Assembly: GCF_026278245.1 (NCBI RefSeq) | Contig: NZ_CP111079.1 | Span: 560,501-624,500 of the forward strand | Length of the DNA stretch: 64,000 bases | Direction of reading: 5' to 3' | Source: Pontibacter kalidii | GTDB taxonomy: Bacteria; Bacteroidota; Bacteroidia; Cytophagales; Hymenobacteraceae | Shown here: positions 34,864 to 43,227 of the stretch, piece after piece | Position numbering within the stretch: position 1 is the stretch's first letter | Layout of the letters: every line of letters starts with the position of its first letter | Notes under the pieces: generated by a model | The model's database searches: none | Told to the model about the DNA's origin: nothing | What the model saw: only the letters and a program-made list of their open reading frames with translations | Made by a program: the position numbers and the translations under genes

Positions 34864-36120
34864 TTAATACGCAATCTCGGCTACCATACCGGCACCTACT
34901 GTTGCAAAAGATGTCTCATCTACAAGTATAAATCCGCCGTTGGAGCGGTTGTCGGCATACTTGTCGAGCAGGAGTGGGGAGGCTGTTTTGATCTGCACGC
35001 GGCAGATGTCATTCAGTTGTACCTGGTCCACATCCTCCAGGTGATCGAGGGTGTTAATGTCGATCTTGTAATCGATGTGGCGTACTACGCAGCGGGTTTC
35101 GGTGGAGTTGTGGCGGAGCAGCAGCTTGGCACCCGGCTTCAGCGCCTTGTTGTGCATCCAGCAGATCTCTGCCTCAAACTCCTGTGCTACCTCCAGGTTA
35201 TCGGCGGCCTTCACGATCACATCGCCACGGCTAATGTCCACTTCATCCGCCAGCTGTAAAACGACCGACATCGGAGCGAAAGCCTCCTCCAGTAACCTGC
35301 CTCCCAGCTCCACGGATTTAACCGTAGTCGATTGGCCTGATGGCTGCACTGTCACCTTATCGCCTGCCTTATAGGTGCCGCTGATCACCTTACCGGCATA
35401 GCCCCGGTAGTCGTGGTGCTCGGCTGTGAGCGGGCGAATGACATACTGCACCGGGAAACGGGCATCCTCCAGGTTAAAGTCCTGCGATACGGGTACCTGC
35501 TCGAGGTGCTCCAACAGGCTCGGCCCCTGGTACCACGGCATGGTCAGCTCGGAGCCCTCCACAATGTTATCGCCTTTCAGGGCGCTCACAGGTATAAAGG
35601 TGATCTCTTTGGCGCGTAGCTTCCTGGCAAACTGCTTGTAGTCCTCCACAATCTGGTCGTATACCTGCTCATCATAGCCTACCAGGTCCATCTTGTTAAT
35701 ACAGATCACCAGGTGCGGGATACCCAGCAGCGAGGAGATGATGGAGTGGCGGCGTGTCTGCTCCTGCACGCCCTTACGGGCATCTACCAGGATGATGGAC
35801 AGGTTGGAGTTAGAGGCACCTGTTACCATGTTGCGGGTATACTGGATATGGCCCGGCGCATCGGCGATGATGAACTTACGTCGCTCAGTGGAGAAGTACT
35901 TGTAGGCCACATCAATGGTGATGCCCTGCTCGCGCTCCGCCTTCAGGCCGTCCGTAAGTAAGGAAAGGTCTACCTGCCCGTCCTCATTTACGCGGCCGGA
36001 GCTCTCGATGGCTTCCAACTGGTCGGCGAAGATCTGCTTGGTGTCGTAGAGCAGGCGACCGATGAGTGTGCTCTTGCCGTCGTCTACGTTGCCGGCAGTA
36101 ATAAATCGTAGTATGTCCAT
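34864..36120 (-). CDS. cysN: Sulfate adenylyltransferase subunit 1 (GTPase)
   Basis: A 418-residue translation-factor-type GTPase. G1 ITAGNVDDGKST (10-18), G3 DAPGHIQYTRNM and G4 NKMDLVGYDE are intact, followed by EF-Tu-like beta-barrels. The length matches CysN alone, without a fused APS kinase (CysC). With CysD it makes adenosine 5'-phosphosulfate from sulfate and ATP, driven by GTP. It overlaps cysD by one base (TAATG), so the two are translationally coupled. Confidence 0.96.
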   Translation of the reverse strand: MDILRFITAGNVDDGKSTLIGRLLYDTKQIFADQLEAIESSGRVNEDGQVDLSLLTDGLKAEREQGITIDVAYKYFSTERRKFIIADAPGHIQYTRNMVTGASNSNLSIILVDARKGVQEQTRRHSIISSLLGIPHLVICINKMDLVGYDEQVYDQIVEDYKQFARKLRAKEITFIPVSALKGDNIVEGSELTMPWYQGPSLLEHLEQVPVSQDFNLEDARFPVQYVIRPLTAEHHDYRGYAGKVISGTYKAGDKVTVQPSGQSTTVKSVELGGRLLEEAFAPMSVVLQLADEVDISRGDVIVKAADNLEVAQEFEAEICWMHNKALKPGAKLLLRHNSTETRCVVRHIDYKIDINTLDHLEDVDQVQLNDICRVQIKTASPLLLDKYADNRSNGGFILVDETSFATVGAGMVAEIAY

Positions 36121-37028
36121 TAAAAGTATCCTCCTTTCTTACGGTCTTCCATCGCTGTCTCCGACAGTTTGTCGTCGATGCGGGTGGCGCCGCGCTCACT
36201 TATCTTTGACTCCAGAATCTCTGCAATTACCCCATCAATGTCGTGGGCTATACTTTCCACAGCGGCCGTACAGGTCATGTCGCCCACGGTGCGGAAACGC
36301 ACCTGCTTGGTCACGACCACATCGTCGGGCTCCTGGAAAATAAAGTCAGACCAGGCCATCAGCTTGCCGTCGCGCACCAGGCACTCGCGCTCGTGGGTGT
36401 AGTAGATGTTTGGCAGGGCTATTCCCTCGCGTTTAATGTAGTTCCAAACGTCCAGCTCGGTCCAGTTAGAGATCGGGAACACGCGCACGTTCTCGCCTTT
36501 GGTGATGCGGCCGTTGTAGATGTTCCAGAGCTCGGGGCGCTGGCGCTTCGGATCCCACTGACCAAACTCGTCGCGCACCGAGAAGATGCGTTCCTTGGCG
36601 CGGGCCTTTTCCTCGTCGCGACGGGCACCGCCAATGCAGGCGTCAAAACCAAACTCCTCGATGGTCTCCAGCAAGGTATGGGTCTGCAGCGCGTTGCGGC
36701 TGGCATAGCGGCCCTTCGGCTCCGAAAGGTTCTTGCGTTTAATGGTTTCCTCCACGTTGCGCACGATCAGTTTCTCACCCAGGCGCTCGGCCAGCTCATC
36801 GCGGTAGCGGATCGCCTCCGGGAAATTGTGCCCGGTATCGATGTGCACCAGCGGGAACGGGAACTTGCCAGGGCGGAAAGCCTTCTCGGCCAGGCGTACC
36901 AAGGTGATGGAATCCTTGCCTCCGGAGAAAAGCAGGGCCGGCTTCTCGAATTGCCCCGCTACTTCGCGCATAATGTGGATCGCCTCTGCCTCCAGCTGAT
37001 CGAGGTAATCCAGGTATCTTTTTGTCAT
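36120..37028 (-). CDS. cysD: Sulfate adenylyltransferase subunit 2
   Basis: A 302-residue PP-loop ATP pyrophosphatase-type protein. The ATP motif is LLFSGGKDSITLVRL, with HIDTGHNFPEAIRYRDEL, ARAKERIFSVRDEFGQWDPK and VFPISNWTELDVWNYI as CysD family blocks. It activates sulfate together with CysN. The spacer to cysH (112 nt) is filled by low-complexity CTAACTC-type repeats. Confidence 0.97.
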   Translation of the reverse strand: MTKRYLDYLDQLEAEAIHIMREVAGQFEKPALLFSGGKDSITLVRLAEKAFRPGKFPFPLVHIDTGHNFPEAIRYRDELAERLGEKLIVRNVEETIKRKNLSEPKGRYASRNALQTHTLLETIEEFGFDACIGGARRDEEKARAKERIFSVRDEFGQWDPKRQRPELWNIYNGRITKGENVRVFPISNWTELDVWNYIKREGIALPNIYYTHERECLVRDGKLMAWSDFIFQEPDDVVVTKQVRFRTVGDMTCTAAVESIAHDIDGVIAEILESKISERGATRIDDKLSETAMEDRKKGGYF

Positions 37029-37140
37029 ATCTTTGTTCGTTGCTCGTTATTGGTTGTTAGTTATTAGTGGTTCGGTATCAGTAAACCCCAACTCTCTAAC
37101 TCCTAAACTCCCCAACTCTCTAACTTGTAAACTTTCTAAC
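37029..37140. repeat. Low-complexity degenerate repeats between cysH and cysD
   Basis: Repeated variants of AACTCTCTAACTCCTAAACT and TTGCTCGTTATTGGTTGTTA. The latter resembles the reverse complement of sequence near 48,505-48,530 and parts of 33,875-33,895. Confidence 0.55.
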
Positions 37141-37860
37141 TTATCTGGCGTGCAGCCCGCACTCTTTTTTTGAGTTATCCTCCCACCACCAGCGGCCGGC
37201 GCGGAAGTCCTCGCCCTCGGCAATGGCACGGGTGCACGGGGCGCAGCCAATGCTCACGAAGCCCTTGTCGTGCAACGGGTTGTATGGGATGTGCAGTGCT
37301 TTTACAGCTGCCCATACCTCGTCTAAAGTATAGTGCAGCAGCGGGTTATACTTGATGAGCTGGTGCGCCTCGTCCCACTCCAGTAGCTGCAGCTCCTGCC
37401 GCGCGCCCGATTGCTCGGAGCGGATGCCGGTAACCCATACCTGCACGCCCTGCAGGGCACGGTTCAGGGGCTCCACCTTGCGGATATAGCAGCACTGCTT
37501 GCGGTCATCGATGGAGTTGTAGAAGCTCATCGGGCCCTTTTCGTTCACCAGTTGCTCCACGGCCTCGTGCCTGGGGAAGTATACTTCTATCTTCTTTCTG
37601 TAACGCTGGTTTGTTTTGTGCAGCAGGGTATAGCTCTCGTTAAAGAGACGGCCGGTATCGAGGGTGAACACGCGGATCGGCAATTCCTGCTCAAAAATGT
37701 GGTGCGTAATGAGCTGGTCTTCAATACCCAGGCTGGAAGAGAAGGCGATGTTGCCGCTGAACTCCTCCGCCAGGTAGCGCAGGCCCTCAGCTGCCGGCAA
37801 ACCGGCCATGGCAGCGCGCAAGGAGTCTAGCCGGGCCAGAAGTTCCTGTGATAAATCCAT
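37141..37860 (-). CDS. cysH: Phosphoadenylyl/adenylyl-sulfate reductase, iron-sulfur type
   Basis: A 239-residue PAPS/APS reductase. PP-loop-type nucleotide segment FSSSLGIEDQLITHHIFE, then Cys-Cys in DDRKQCCYIRKVEPL, Cys-x-x-Cys in IGCAPCTRAIAEG and the catalytic Cys near the end (KKECGLHAR). The CC...CxxC pattern marks the [4Fe-4S] form that uses APS directly. This fits the absence of an APS kinase in the cluster. It is the first gene of cysH-cysD-cysN and lies behind the SAM riboswitch and poly-Cys leader. Confidence 0.95.
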   Translation of the reverse strand: MDLSQELLARLDSLRAAMAGLPAAEGLRYLAEEFSGNIAFSSSLGIEDQLITHHIFEQELPIRVFTLDTGRLFNESYTLLHKTNQRYRKKIEVYFPRHEAVEQLVNEKGPMSFYNSIDDRKQCCYIRKVEPLNRALQGVQVWVTGIRSEQSGARQELQLLEWDEAHQLIKYNPLLHYTLDEVWAAVKALHIPYNPLHDKGFVSIGCAPCTRAIAEGEDFRAGRWWWEDNSKKECGLHAR

Positions 37861-37933
37861 ATAGCTAAAAGTTTGAATCTGTGATAAACTGGACTGCTAA
37901 ATACAGTTTTCGATTAAATACTGCCGTTGCTCC

Positions 37934-38008
37934 ACCTGTTACAGGTACAGCGGCAAAGGATGCTCTGCACTTGCTGCTGCTCCGCAGCAAAGCCTGATTC
38001 AAATCAGG
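37934..38008 (-). promoter_or_regulatory. Series of hairpins in the cysH leader
   Basis: On the - strand after leader 3: CCTGATT-TG-AATCAGG (37993-38008), TTGCTGC-GGAGCA-GCAGCAA (37971-37990) and ACCTG-TAA-CAGGT (37934-37946). The first begins 28 nt after the leader stop codon. None has a T-tract, so termination by Rho or control of translation is more likely than an intrinsic terminator. Confidence 0.45.
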
Positions 38009-38036
38009 GAAGGAGCAAGGTGAGGAGGTGCTTCGA

Positions 38037-38168
38037 TCAGCACATACAACAACAGCAGCAACAGTACCCTTGCATGGTGCGGGCAGTATTGGGAATAATG
38101 GTAGCCTGAGCAGTGGTGAGGCCACGGCGGGCTATACTTGGTGCTGGTGTGTTCGTGTAGGTTTGCAT
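38037..38168 (-). CDS. Poly-cysteine leader peptide 3 (43 aa) upstream of cysH
   Basis: On the - strand, an ATG at 38168 opens 10 nt after the P1 helix of the SAM riboswitch. The peptide starts MQTYTNTPAPSIARR and ends TMQGYCCCCCCMC before TGA: six Cys codons in a row, then Met-Cys. An inner ATG at 38,075 would give the 12-residue MQGYCCCCCCMC. Length, distance to the riboswitch, position of the Cys run and terminal Cys all parallel leader 1, although the rest of the peptide differs. It is the expected form of a cysteine-sensing leader for the sulfate-reduction operon. Confidence 0.75.
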   Translation of the reverse strand: MQTYTNTPAPSIARRGLTTAQATIIPNTARTMQGYCCCCCCMC

Positions 38169-38178
38169 TGCGTTGTCT

Positions 38179-38282
38179 ATTTATATGCCCCGGACCAGCC
38201 GGGATAGGATTTGGCACCTTCCCCGACTTGGGAGGTTGCCAGAGGGTCAGGGAGCCTATTCTCTCGCCTCTTCTCTATAAAT
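38179..38282 (-). ncRNA. SAM-I (S-box) riboswitch upstream of cysHDN
   Basis: On the - strand the P1 helix is ATTTATA (38276-38282) with TATAAAT (38179-38185). The core shows GAAGAGGCGAGAGAATAGG, TGACCCTCTGGCAACC, GAAGGTGCCAAATCCTATCC, nearly identical to the aptamer at 27,438. The 3' edge of P1 is 10 nt from the leader 3 start codon, with no terminator between them. This is the mirror image of the + strand cassette. Confidence 0.93.
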
Positions 38283-38318
38283 CTTTTACAGACGTTACCG
38301 TCCTTTTTACTAATGATG

Positions 38319-38326
38319 CAAAATTA
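38319..38326 (-). promoter_or_regulatory. Predicted -7 box (TAATTTTG) of the cysHDN transcript
   Basis: On the - strand TAATTTTG fits TAnnTTTG. The predicted start leaves about 28 nt before the riboswitch, including a small GACG-GTAA-CGTC hairpin. A -33 element is not clear. Confidence 0.6.
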
Positions 38327-38384
38327 CATATTTTTCTGAACTGTGTAAATTTTGTGCGTAATTTATTCTGAAACAGGCGATAAA

Positions 38385-39104
38385 TCAGCCTGCCAGCCTG
38401 GTTACGTACTTTACCAGCGAGCGCTTGGCAATGGGCAGCAGCGACTGCTCCAGCGGTACCGGAAAGGTAGACACGGCGGCAAAGGTGGCCGGGTTTGGCA
38501 GTTCCTTCCGCTCCTTTATCAGCTGCGCCTTCAGGTGCTCATGCGTCAGGGCCAGGCCGCGGCGCACGGTTTGCAGGTGCTGTGTGTTAATGCCCCTGTA
38601 CTTCTCGTAGGTATTCTCAAAAACGGTGATGTGGTAGCTGTACACCCGGGTTTCCTTGCCGGGTAAACTCTCCAGGAAAAGGTAGCCCTCGTTGTGGTAA
38701 ATAGGCGTGATGCCCACCGGGGTGATCTCGAGGTGGCGCTCCACGAAATCATACAGCTCTTTGCCCTCCTCCAGCGCCTGGCTGAAAAGCGGCGTGGCAT
38801 ATTGGATGATCTCCTCTATTTGCTCCATTGTTTCATCGTCCTGCACGATCTTCTCATACACCAGCTCCAGCTTCTCGAAGTCGGCGCGGCTGATGCGCTG
38901 CGGGAAAGACTCGTACACCAGTTGCTTGTGCTCCTTTACCTGCTTGAGATTGCGGTAATGCATGATCAGATCGGAGAAAATCGGGTAGAGGCGTTGTTTG
39001 CCAAACTCGGTTTTGGCGGCCTGCAGGTAGGCCAGCAGCAGGTATTTCTTGTACTCAAAATCCAGCAGCCCCTCGGTAAGCCAGTTGACAGGTAGGGTGT
39101 TCAT
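38385..39104 (-). CDS. Conserved-looking hypothetical protein (239 aa)
   Basis: A 239-residue soluble protein beginning MNTLPVNWLTEGLLDFEYKK, largely alpha-helical and rich in Leu, Glu and Tyr. A central segment (EGYLFLESLPGKETRVYSYH) may be a short beta-sheet. It has no signal or membrane segment and no motif I can name. It ends just downstream of the cysH promoter. Function unknown. Confidence 0.8.
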   Translation of the reverse strand: MNTLPVNWLTEGLLDFEYKKYLLLAYLQAAKTEFGKQRLYPIFSDLIMHYRNLKQVKEHKQLVYESFPQRISRADFEKLELVYEKIVQDDETMEQIEEIIQYATPLFSQALEEGKELYDFVERHLEITPVGITPIYHNEGYLFLESLPGKETRVYSYHITVFENTYEKYRGINTQHLQTVRRGLALTHEHLKAQLIKERKELPNPATFAAVSTFPVPLEQSLLPIAKRSLVKYVTRLAG

Positions 39105-39239
39105 AGGCCTTCAACTTTAATGGTTAATTGCTGTGCTATTAAACGAGAAAGGGGTGGGGGAGGGTTAGGGGGTAAAAAGACAGAAAGTACGGGAGGGGGC
39201 GTTGTTTTTATGGACATGCTCGATCTTTACCCGAACCCT

Positions 39240-40625
39240 TCATTCTTTTACACCAGCTACCGCTATGTGTAGGCTATTTGGGGAGGCTGCCTCCGGCGAG
39301 GTCCGGATCTGGTGCATGACCGAGCGGATAGCCCGGTGTAGCTCCTGCTTTTGTGCAACCGTCACGTTTACCATTTTATACTTTTCTTCTCCTTTTAGCA
39401 TCCTGGTGCGCCAGTCCCATTGGTTGATGGTGCGGTGCTGGCCATTGTCCATCCACCAGGCCGTAAACAGCGTGTCTTTACCCTTTTGCAGCTCGCCCAC
39501 ATACACCGTGTTGCTGCCAACCTGCCGTTGCTGTACCTGCCGGAATGTATAGCCGCTCCCTTCCCAGCAAATGAGCGGGTGGTGCTCGGTCGAGTAAAAG
39601 GCCTGCACAGGTTTCAAGTACACCAGCACCTCCTGGTTACTATACTTGGTCACGCCATTATCCAAGCTTTCCATTTCAAAATCTGTTAGCTGGGGCACGG
39701 CTTGTTCGGTTGCCATCCATGGTTTTTTGCTTTGGATTTGCAGACCTGTACTTGCTAGCAGCAGGAGCAGGAGGTAGTTCAGCAGTAAGGAGCCCCGCAA
39801 ACTCATCTGCGAGCTTTTGGGTTTGCAGCTTACTGGCCTTGCAAGGTATTGATGCAGCCATTTGGCCAGAAAATAAAACGGGATGAGCGTGTAAAACAGC
39901 AGGCAGAGCAGACCGATAATATCGTGTAAGGGATTAGCCGGCAAAATTTTAAACCAAACGAGCAACAGAATGCGCAACAGGTTGGAAACCAGGTTAAGTA
40001 GCAACATGACACCCAGCATCAGGCCGATGGACCAAAGCGGCCATACGTGCTGCGTTGCCCGCTGCAGGTGGGCAAGTATAAATACCCCCAACATAAGCGA
40101 GAGCGACAGCATCGACAGCCCGGCACACGCCGGATCAACCGCGAATTCCTGGCCGTTCACAAGGATGATGTTGCCGGCAGCCTCTGCGTGGGTGGCGATT
40201 TGCTTCAGTACAGCAACGGCCCAATCGGTCAGCTGCATCCGAAGCGGAAAGCTGAGGATGTTGGCAACATACTTAAGGATTGGGGAAGCCACGCCCAGCA
40301 GCAGCAAGGGGAACCACGAGATACGACCAAGTATAAGCTGTGCCCCGCACCAAAGTGCCACCAGGAAGGCAAAGAAGAAAAGCGTACTGTTCAGTAAATG
40401 TGCCGAAAGTATAGCAAGGGCAATGGCCAGGAGCAACAAGACCGGTGAAAAAGCTTTTTCTTTCCCCGGCAGGGCTACCAACGGCGCCAGTACAAGGGCC
40501 AGCAACCATTGGCTATCCCAAAGCAAGTACTCTTTCAAAAAATACCCGCCTACGGCTACGTATAAACTCAGCACTACCAGGGGCACCAGCAGGCGTTCTG
40601 TCGGTCGGAGGAGAGTCAGGTTCAT
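39240..40625 (-). CDS. xrtN: Exosortase, XrtN-like
   Basis: A 461-residue multi-pass membrane protein. The exosortase catalytic triad is visible: Cys167 in DPACAGLSML, Arg218 in SNLLRILLLV and His234 in NPLHDIIGLL. After the eight or so core helices, a C-terminal periplasmic part (from about 290, TDFEMESLDNGVTKYSNQEV) resembles the EpsI-like domain often fused to exosortases. It overlaps the upstream gene by 4 nt (ATGA). That gene encodes a protein ending in a PEP-type sorting signal, its probable sole substrate. This fits the known pairing of exosortase N with MSEP-CTERM proteins. Confidence 0.88.
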   Translation of the reverse strand: MNLTLLRPTERLLVPLVVLSLYVAVGGYFLKEYLLWDSQWLLALVLAPLVALPGKEKAFSPVLLLLAIALAILSAHLLNSTLFFFAFLVALWCGAQLILGRISWFPLLLLGVASPILKYVANILSFPLRMQLTDWAVAVLKQIATHAEAAGNIILVNGQEFAVDPACAGLSMLSLSLMLGVFILAHLQRATQHVWPLWSIGLMLGVMLLLNLVSNLLRILLLVWFKILPANPLHDIIGLLCLLFYTLIPFYFLAKWLHQYLARPVSCKPKSSQMSLRGSLLLNYLLLLLLASTGLQIQSKKPWMATEQAVPQLTDFEMESLDNGVTKYSNQEVLVYLKPVQAFYSTEHHPLICWEGSGYTFRQVQQRQVGSNTVYVGELQKGKDTLFTAWWMDNGQHRTINQWDWRTRMLKGEEKYKMVNVTVAQKQELHRAIRSVMHQIRTSPEAASPNSLHIAVAGVKE

Positions 40626-43129
40626 TTCAGGATGTATGGCTTAAGTGTGATGGTGCCTACGATCAGGATGGCAAGTATGATCAAAGCCCATTCTTCAGGT
40701 TCTGGCACAGCTCCGGAAGCATTCATGCTGGCGTTGCCCAGGCTGTCTTTGCTTTTCTGGATATCAAAACGCTCGTAGTCCTGCTGCGTCTCCAGCACGA
40801 TCAGGCTTGAAACCGGGCTTACGATATTGGCCTGCGCGGCTTCTGCAAGCAATTCCTCTTCGATGAAATCTTGACAGAAATAACGGGGACCGATTTGCTG
40901 CAGCAAGTGGTTATAGGCAAACAGGCGTAGCAGATGATCCGGCGCGTCACCTGCCAGGGAGGCTTCGGTTTTTACAACGCCTAAACCCGACGCGCCTAAG
41001 GATACGATGTTCTTATCCGGCGTTGTTTTGAGGAATTGCTGCTGCTCTAGTAGCGCTGCCAGCTGACCTTCCTCTCCGTGCATGGCGGTGATGACACGCA
41101 GCTCTTTCAGGCTTTTAAAGTAGGACGAAAGCTGCTCACTCAGCGAGTAAACCCTGATGGCGGTTTGCATCGGCAAGGCATCGGCCATTTCCACTGAAAA
41201 TGGGGTGTCTTTCAGATCATGAAGGTTGGGAGAGGCACCGTTGCTCTTGCTGATGACGAGGGCTTGCCCGGGGTGCTTCACCTTGTGGAGCGGAAAGAGA
41301 GAGTAATTTTGCTGTTGCAGCAGCTCAAACAACTTTGCACGGTTCTGTTCTGTTAGCTGCACCATCTCTCCATTCCAAATATAAACCTGGTTTCCTTTTA
41401 CCAACTGCCATACTTGCCTGAACTCCCTAGCAGACCAGCTCACATTAACATCCAGGTATACCTGCTGTGGCTTGAAATGGTCCAGTTGCTGCGGAAGGGC
41501 TACCAGTTTATAGCTGTTGCCACCAAAGCTGAAACTGCCCTTGGCTAAAGCAGGCGCCTCGAAACTCATACTCCAGTCCTGTTGATAGTTGCTCTGGCGT
41601 TTGTACGCGTTATTTCGTGTCAGTTTATATCCAAATGGAAGCTCTAAACCGGCAACCTGATCCTCGAGGTATATTACTGATGTTTCGGATGCGGCTTTAG
41701 CGGATGGGCCCGTAAAGTATACATTGTCGTACACCAGCCTTCGGCCATCCTGGCGAAGGGGAGAGGTGACGCCGATTTTAAACTGGCGGTTTTCTGCCGG
41801 GGTGCAGGGAAAAACACGCACCGACACCCGGTTGCCTTCCTGCCAATGCACGACAGAGGGGTCGCGTGCTTCAACGCCTACAATGGTGTTGTAAGCGGTT
41901 TGAGCCTTGCTTTTTGTCGTAAGGTAGCCTTTCTCTTCGCGGCCATTGATCCAGAGCGACAACGAGGATACCACGCTTCCTTCGGGTAAAAAGAAAGTAT
42001 AAATGGCTTCCTGCTCGTTCCAGCTATTCGGCATGTTGTTGTGTATTCGCAGTACTTTTTCGGTATAGGCGAGGCGGTACCGCGGGTAGATCCGCACCTG
42101 CGACACCACATTGGCTGTACTCAGGTTGTTGCCCGACCACAGCCGCTGTTCTGCCTGGTGCCGCGCATCGTACATGCTCTCCAGAATTTTCACTTTCTCT
42201 TTCCTGTCCAGGTTGGGCACCCCCAGAAAAAAGACAGCCAATGTTACCAGCGGATCGTGGCGTTTGATTTCAGTGAAGTTTTCACCGGGCATATCCCACA
42301 TACTAAAACTGGTACTGGGTACCTGGTAGACAAAGTCTGTTTTCATGATCCGCTCTGTCAGGTAATCGGCTGGCAGATGCTGGCTTAATTTCACCCAACG
42401 CGGCAGGCTTTCATTTTCCTCTATCACAAAGTCATTGTTATAGAAGTCTATCTGAGCGCTCCGGGTATGCCACTGCCAGATAAAAAATACCCCGAAAAGG
42501 ATAGGGAATGCGGCTCCGGCCAAAAAGCTACGCAGGTACTGGCGGTCTTTGGAAGCCGTCTTTTGCACCCCGAAACCTACACTCAGCACCACCCACAAAG
42601 GCACAAATGTGTGCAGCGAAATGCCCAGTACGACTATTCCTACAATGCTGATAAAATAGAGTGGCAACAAGTATACCGCATAGTATATCCAAAGCATGAT
42701 GCCGGCTCCAAGTATAAAAAGCAGTACCTGGTTGAGGAGTTTCGGTAGCCGCTCCTGAAAGCTATACACCACCAGCGTTGCGCAAAAGAGGGTGACAAAT
42801 GCCTCGAGCCACGGAACAGAATCCTGAAAAATGTTCATCTCCCGGTTAAGGGAAAAGCAGCTGATGATAAAGAGCACCTGGTATAAGTACAGGTAGTTTA
42901 AGTGTTGGAAAGGCCTTTTGAAGGAAAACACCCTTTCCAATAGCATAGCCATAAAGTATATCGCAGCCAAACCATAGTTTAGCCAGAAGATGCCGAATGC
43001 AGATCCATCTGTTGCCGCAGTGCCCCACTCCGGAAGCATAAAGATAAGTGAGGAAATTGCAATCAGACCCACACCAACATAGTGCAGCTTCAGGTCGGTT
43101 TTAGCAGGTATTCTGGTTAGTGTTTGCAT
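40622..43129 (-). CDS. MSEP-CTERM-type large membrane protein with VIT-like domain and exosortase sorting tail
   Basis: An 835-residue protein. The first roughly 220 residues contain about six membrane helices. A VIT-like beta region follows (about 330-470: YTFFLPEGSVVSSLSLWING, QTAYNTIVGVEARDPSVVHW, VSVRVFPCTPAENRQFKIGV), then a long extracytoplasmic part. The C-terminus is VPEPEEWALIILAILIVGTI plus a short TLKPYILK tail: a PEP-type motif, one hydrophobic helix and a basic end, the form of an exosortase target. The exosortase gene overlaps its stop codon. The role of the pair is unknown; the VIT part suggests adhesion or surface assembly. Confidence 0.85.
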   Translation of the reverse strand: MQTLTRIPAKTDLKLHYVGVGLIAISSLIFMLPEWGTAATDGSAFGIFWLNYGLAAIYFMAMLLERVFSFKRPFQHLNYLYLYQVLFIISCFSLNREMNIFQDSVPWLEAFVTLFCATLVVYSFQERLPKLLNQVLLFILGAGIMLWIYYAVYLLPLYFISIVGIVVLGISLHTFVPLWVVLSVGFGVQKTASKDRQYLRSFLAGAAFPILFGVFFIWQWHTRSAQIDFYNNDFVIEENESLPRWVKLSQHLPADYLTERIMKTDFVYQVPSTSFSMWDMPGENFTEIKRHDPLVTLAVFFLGVPNLDRKEKVKILESMYDARHQAEQRLWSGNNLSTANVVSQVRIYPRYRLAYTEKVLRIHNNMPNSWNEQEAIYTFFLPEGSVVSSLSLWINGREEKGYLTTKSKAQTAYNTIVGVEARDPSVVHWQEGNRVSVRVFPCTPAENRQFKIGVTSPLRQDGRRLVYDNVYFTGPSAKAASETSVIYLEDQVAGLELPFGYKLTRNNAYKRQSNYQQDWSMSFEAPALAKGSFSFGGNSYKLVALPQQLDHFKPQQVYLDVNVSWSAREFRQVWQLVKGNQVYIWNGEMVQLTEQNRAKLFELLQQQNYSLFPLHKVKHPGQALVISKSNGASPNLHDLKDTPFSVEMADALPMQTAIRVYSLSEQLSSYFKSLKELRVITAMHGEEGQLAALLEQQQFLKTTPDKNIVSLGASGLGVVKTEASLAGDAPDHLLRLFAYNHLLQQIGPRYFCQDFIEEELLAEAAQANIVSPVSSLIVLETQQDYERFDIQKSKDSLGNASMNASGAVPEPEEWALIILAILIVGTITLKPYILK

Positions 43130-43227
43130 GTTGCGGGCATAGTTTTATAATTCCACCACATCTAAGTGGGGGAGATCTACTTCTTTATATTTTAAAGTAT
43201 AAACTAGCGGATATGTACCTCAAGCAG

